Assembly (NCBI GenBank): GCA_049840475.1 | Contig: JASGKX010000001.1 | Coordinates: 496,001 to 560,000 of the forward strand | Source: JBGVSA01 sp049840475 | GTDB taxonomy: Bacteria > Pseudomonadota > Gammaproteobacteria > Burkholderiales > Rhodocyclaceae | DNA length: 64,000 bases | Reading direction: 5' to 3' | Shown: piece after piece, positions 61,381-64,000 of the stretch | How positions within the stretch are numbered: the first letter of the stretch is position 1 | Layout of the letters: every line of letters starts with the position of its first letter | Position numbers and translations under genes: made by a program | The notes under the pieces: model-generated | The model's database searches: none | What the model was told of the DNA's origin: nothing | The model's input: the letters and a program-made list of their open reading frames with translations, nothing else

Positions 61381-61749
61381 TTGGAAATCTACAACCGCCG
61401 AATCCATATCCGTGAGCTCAGCCTGCCCGTGCTCATCGGTTTCTACGACATCGAACGCCAGCGCCCCCAGCGCGTGCTGATCGACGTTGAACTTCGGCTC
61501 GCACCACTCACGGGCGGCATGGCCGACGACGTCTCCGCCACCGTCAATTACGACCTGCTGCACCGGGGCATCCCCAAGCTCGTCGCTGGACGGCATTTCA
61601 ATCTGCAAGAGACGCTGTGCCATGAAATCCTGGCGTTGTGCGCAAGCCTGGATGGTGTGAAGGGGGCACGCGTATGGGTGCGCAAACCGGACATCTACGC
61701 AGACTGCGAGAGTGCTGGCTACGAAGCCGAGGTCGGTGCGCCAGGCTGA
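61381..61749 (+). CDS. folB: Dihydroneopterin aldolase (FolB family)
   Basis: This 122-residue protein has IRELSLPVLIGFYDIERQ, VNYDLLHRGI and NLQETLCHEI segments and the late VWVRKPDIYAD with the catalytic Lys region, all typical of FolB. It cleaves dihydroneopterin in folate synthesis. The start appears to be TTG 61381; no ATG in frame fits. Downstream of glyA by about 100 bp, it adds a folate-biosynthesis step to the metE-glyA cluster. Confidence 0.85.
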   Translation: MEIYNRRIHIRELSLPVLIGFYDIERQRPQRVLIDVELRLAPLTGGMADDVSATVNYDLLHRGIPKLVAGRHFNLQETLCHEILALCASLDGVKGARVWVRKPDIYADCESAGYEAEVGAPG

Positions 61750-62004
61750 CGACGGCTCGCATGAGGCGCGACGCGGAGCATGTGCGCCGACATTGCCGTC
61801 AACACCCGCAGCCCTGTCATGGCGACATTTGCCTGGGTAAACAGGGCTTTCCCTCACGCAAGCACTGGCGCGCAGCAAGCTAAAGTTAACAGACGCCCAC
61901 GCCTGCCACGCGCGATCGAGCTGCGCTTCCGCTGGCACGAATGGCGTGTAGCACGCTGACGTTTAGTGTCAGTATCACAAGCAATTCCGCCTGAGGAGCC
62001 GTGT

Positions 62005-63984
62005 ATGCAAGCGCCGTATCCCTCCGACGAGGACGAGCGTCTCGCGGCAGTCAGGGGCTTGCTCCTTCTCGACACACCTGCCGAGCCGGCTTTCGACCGG
62101 ATCACGCGGCTCGTGGCACGTACGCTCGATGTTCCGATCGTGCTCATTTCCTTGATCGATGCCGACCGGCAATGGTTCAAGTCACGCATAGGCATCGATA
62201 CGCTAGAGATATCTCGTCAGGATTCCATTTGCGCCCACGCGATTCTTCAGTCGTCGCCGCTAGTGGTGGAGGACGCGCGTCTCGATGGCCGCTTTGCGGA
62301 CAACGTCTACGTGACCGGTTCGCCGCAGATACGTTTCTATGCTGGCGTGCCATTGCGTTCGCAGGACGGCCACGCGCTCGGCACGCTGTGCGCGATGGAT
62401 GTGCAGCCGCGCCAGTTGGATGACGATCAACTTGGCTTTCTGAGCGATCTGGCCGAGGTCGTAGCCAAGGAGTTCCAGATGCGCGAAGCCCTGCGTCAGG
62501 CGCGCACGCAGCTCATCCACACCGACGCCGAACTCGTCGCCAGCGAAGCACGTTTCCGTTCGATGTTCGAACTGGCATCCGTGGGCATTGCACTGGTCGC
62601 CCCGGACGGCGGATGGATCAGCATCAACGATGCGCTGTGCAGAATCCTGGGGTACTCGGCAGACGAGTTGGCGCGGTTGCCCTTTCGTGACATCACGTAC
62701 CCCGACGATCTCGACGCGGACCTGCACCTTCTCGAACAACTGGTGGCAGGACAGATCGACCATTACCACCTGGAAAAGCGCTACCTGCGCAAGGACGGGC
62801 GGCCGGTTTGGGCCCATCTGAGCGTGACGAAGAAAATGTCGGCCGATGGCGAGCTGGAGTACTTCATCTCGATCGTGAGAGACATCCAGGCCCGCAAGGA
62901 AGCCGAAGAAGCGCTGGCCGTATTGCGGCGGGACCTCGAATCACGTGTCGCGGAACGGACCGCCGAGTTGCTCGACGCCAACCGGCAACTGCGTGCCGCC
63001 ATCGAAGAGCAGGTACGCGTGACCCGCACCCTGCACGAACGCGAGGTAGAACTAAGCGCCATCATCAAAAGCGCCAACGAAGCATACGTGGGGATGGATG
63101 AATCGGGGATCGTCACGGCATGGAACCCGCAGGCCGAGCGATTGTTCGGCTGGCCGCCAGCCGAAGCGGTAGGCCGATACCTGGATGAGCTGATCGTCCC
63201 CGATTCTCTGCGCGATGCATTCCGGCAGGAGATACAGCGCTATCGCGACTGCGGCTCGTCAGCAGTGGTGAATCGTCGCATCGAGTCTCCAGCGATCTGT
63301 CGCGACGGATCGGCACTGATAGTCGAAGCCAGCATCTGTGCCGTGGATGTCCAGGGTCGGCGGCTCTTCGGCGCCTTCCTGCACGACATTTCAGATCGCA
63401 AACAAGCGGAGGAGCGCAGCACGCGAGAGGCTCGCCTCGATCCGCTCACGGGTCTGCTCAACCGGCGCGCGCTGGTGGAGCTCCTGCCCCTGGCCTGCGC
63501 GACGGCAGATGCCAATGGTGCGACATTCGCCGTGGTGTTTCTCGATCTGGATGGGTTCAAGGACGTCAACGACACATGGGGTCACGACGCCGGTGACGTG
63601 CTGTTGCGAACCATCGCAGAACGACTCAAGGGATCGGTGCGACGGGCAGACACCGTCGTACGGCTGGCCGGCGATGAGTTCGTGGTCGTGCTTGAGGGCC
63701 TCGATAACGACGAGGATGAGGCACGAACGATCGCAGAGAAACTACGCACGGCCATCCGGCACGAAGTTCCGCTGAACGAGGGGAAGGCCGTTGTCTTTGT
63801 CGATGCCAGCGTGGGCGTGGCGGTGTGCCGCCCCGGTTCAGGCCTGACCTCTGAAACGCTGATGCGCCAGGCCGACGCAGCGATGTATGAGGCCAAGCAC
63901 GCAGGCAAAGGACGTGTTCACATCGCTGGCGCAGCACCGCCGCGTGCCGCACCCGATGGCGATGTCATGCCCGCTGGTCGCTGA
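62005..63984 (+). CDS. Cytoplasmic GAF-PAS-PAS-GGDEF signalling protein
   Basis: This 659-residue protein without membrane helices contains a GAF domain (about 20-165), a PAS domain from about 182 with its PAC part, a coiled coil (about 300-345), a second PAS from about 350 and a GGDEF domain from about 478. The active site reads AGDEF (near 557), as in the other diguanylate cyclase of this window. The I-site R-x-x-D (RRAD) is kept. No EAL domain is present. Start 62005 follows GAGGAG; the upstream in-frame GTG is less likely. The gap from folB holds no recognised gene. Confidence 0.9.
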   Translation: MQAPYPSDEDERLAAVRGLLLLDTPAEPAFDRITRLVARTLDVPIVLISLIDADRQWFKSRIGIDTLEISRQDSICAHAILQSSPLVVEDARLDGRFADNVYVTGSPQIRFYAGVPLRSQDGHALGTLCAMDVQPRQLDDDQLGFLSDLAEVVAKEFQMREALRQARTQLIHTDAELVASEARFRSMFELASVGIALVAPDGGWISINDALCRILGYSADELARLPFRDITYPDDLDADLHLLEQLVAGQIDHYHLEKRYLRKDGRPVWAHLSVTKKMSADGELEYFISIVRDIQARKEAEEALAVLRRDLESRVAERTAELLDANRQLRAAIEEQVRVTRTLHEREVELSAIIKSANEAYVGMDESGIVTAWNPQAERLFGWPPAEAVGRYLDELIVPDSLRDAFRQEIQRYRDCGSSAVVNRRIESPAICRDGSALIVEASICAVDVQGRRLFGAFLHDISDRKQAEERSTREARLDPLTGLLNRRALVELLPLACATADANGATFAVVFLDLDGFKDVNDTWGHDAGDVLLRTIAERLKGSVRRADTVVRLAGDEFVVVLEGLDNDEDEARTIAEKLRTAIRHEVPLNEGKAVVFVDASVGVAVCRPGSGLTSETLMRQADAAMYEAKHAGKGRVHIAGAAPPRAAPDGDVMPAGR

Positions 63985-64000
63985 CCAGTCGAGCGCGCGC

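Overview
The window looks like a chromosomal segment of a beta-proteobacterium of the Burkholderiaceae, most likely Ralstonia or a close relative. This is inferred from uniformly high GC, a double-length UvrA, the aa3 cytochrome oxidase cluster whose CoxB carries an OmpA-like tail, the pyrC'-pyrB-pyrR-ruvX-yqgE block, and tandem Tct and sulfonate-type transport genes. No rRNA, CRISPR array, integrase or intact insertion sequence was seen. One tRNA (Gly, CCC) is present.

Layout. 0-7.1 kb: the 5' part of a short-chain dehydrogenase gene, a UvrA-type ATPase with four nucleotide-binding domains, a DoxX protein and a small DUF6506-like protein. 7.3-15.6 kb: a cytochrome c oxidase cluster read leftwards (coxB, coxA, small assembly protein, ctaG, DUF2970, coxC, SURF1, SCO-like protein, ctaA, ctaB). 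16.1-21.6 kb: inactive-type dihydroorotase, aspartate carbamoyltransferase, PyrR, RuvX, YqgE and DNA photolyase. 21.8-27.7 kb: a plant-polysaccharide cassette of two tandem near-identical family-1 pectate lyases and a CBM2-polyserine-polysaccharide lyase. 27.8-38.2 kb: HiPIP, macrodomain protein, a membrane diguanylate cyclase, TctCBA, a GST, TrmB, ThiSG and a DUF481 outer-membrane protein. 38.3-42.7 kb: tRNA-Gly, HflX, DbpA and small proteins. 43.3-49.4 kb: a polysaccharide-deacetylase-like gene in AT-richer surroundings, then a sulfonate-type ABC transporter followed by two tandem cytoplasmic proteins that keep the Cys/His/Arg-x-Gly-Gly active-site pattern of the DszB sulfinate desulfinase. 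49.8-56.6 kb: a lipoprotein, a polyserine-linked family-2 glycosidase lipoprotein and a Na/Pi cotransporter. 56.7-64 kb: metR-metE with a consensus MetR box, glyA, folB, and a GAF-PAS-PAS-GGDEF protein.

Two observations stand out. First, four otherwise complete genes (uvrA, ctaA, ctaG, nptA) are each broken by exactly one extra base, and all four insertions fall in the same hexamer context (GTYGAC read on the coding strand). This points to a systematic sequence artefact, possibly linked to DNA modification, or to a site-specific mutational process, rather than random gene decay. Second, the 44.6-49.4 kb operon is a candidate organosulfur-scavenging system in which uptake is coupled to two DszB-like C-S-cleaving enzymes.

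Four secreted or surface glycan-active proteins share serine-rich linkers of a kind best known from marine and soil cellulolytic gammaproteobacteria. Two of the promoter regions, those of the CBM2-lyase and the GH2 gene, hold conspicuous repeated dyads that look like dedicated operators.
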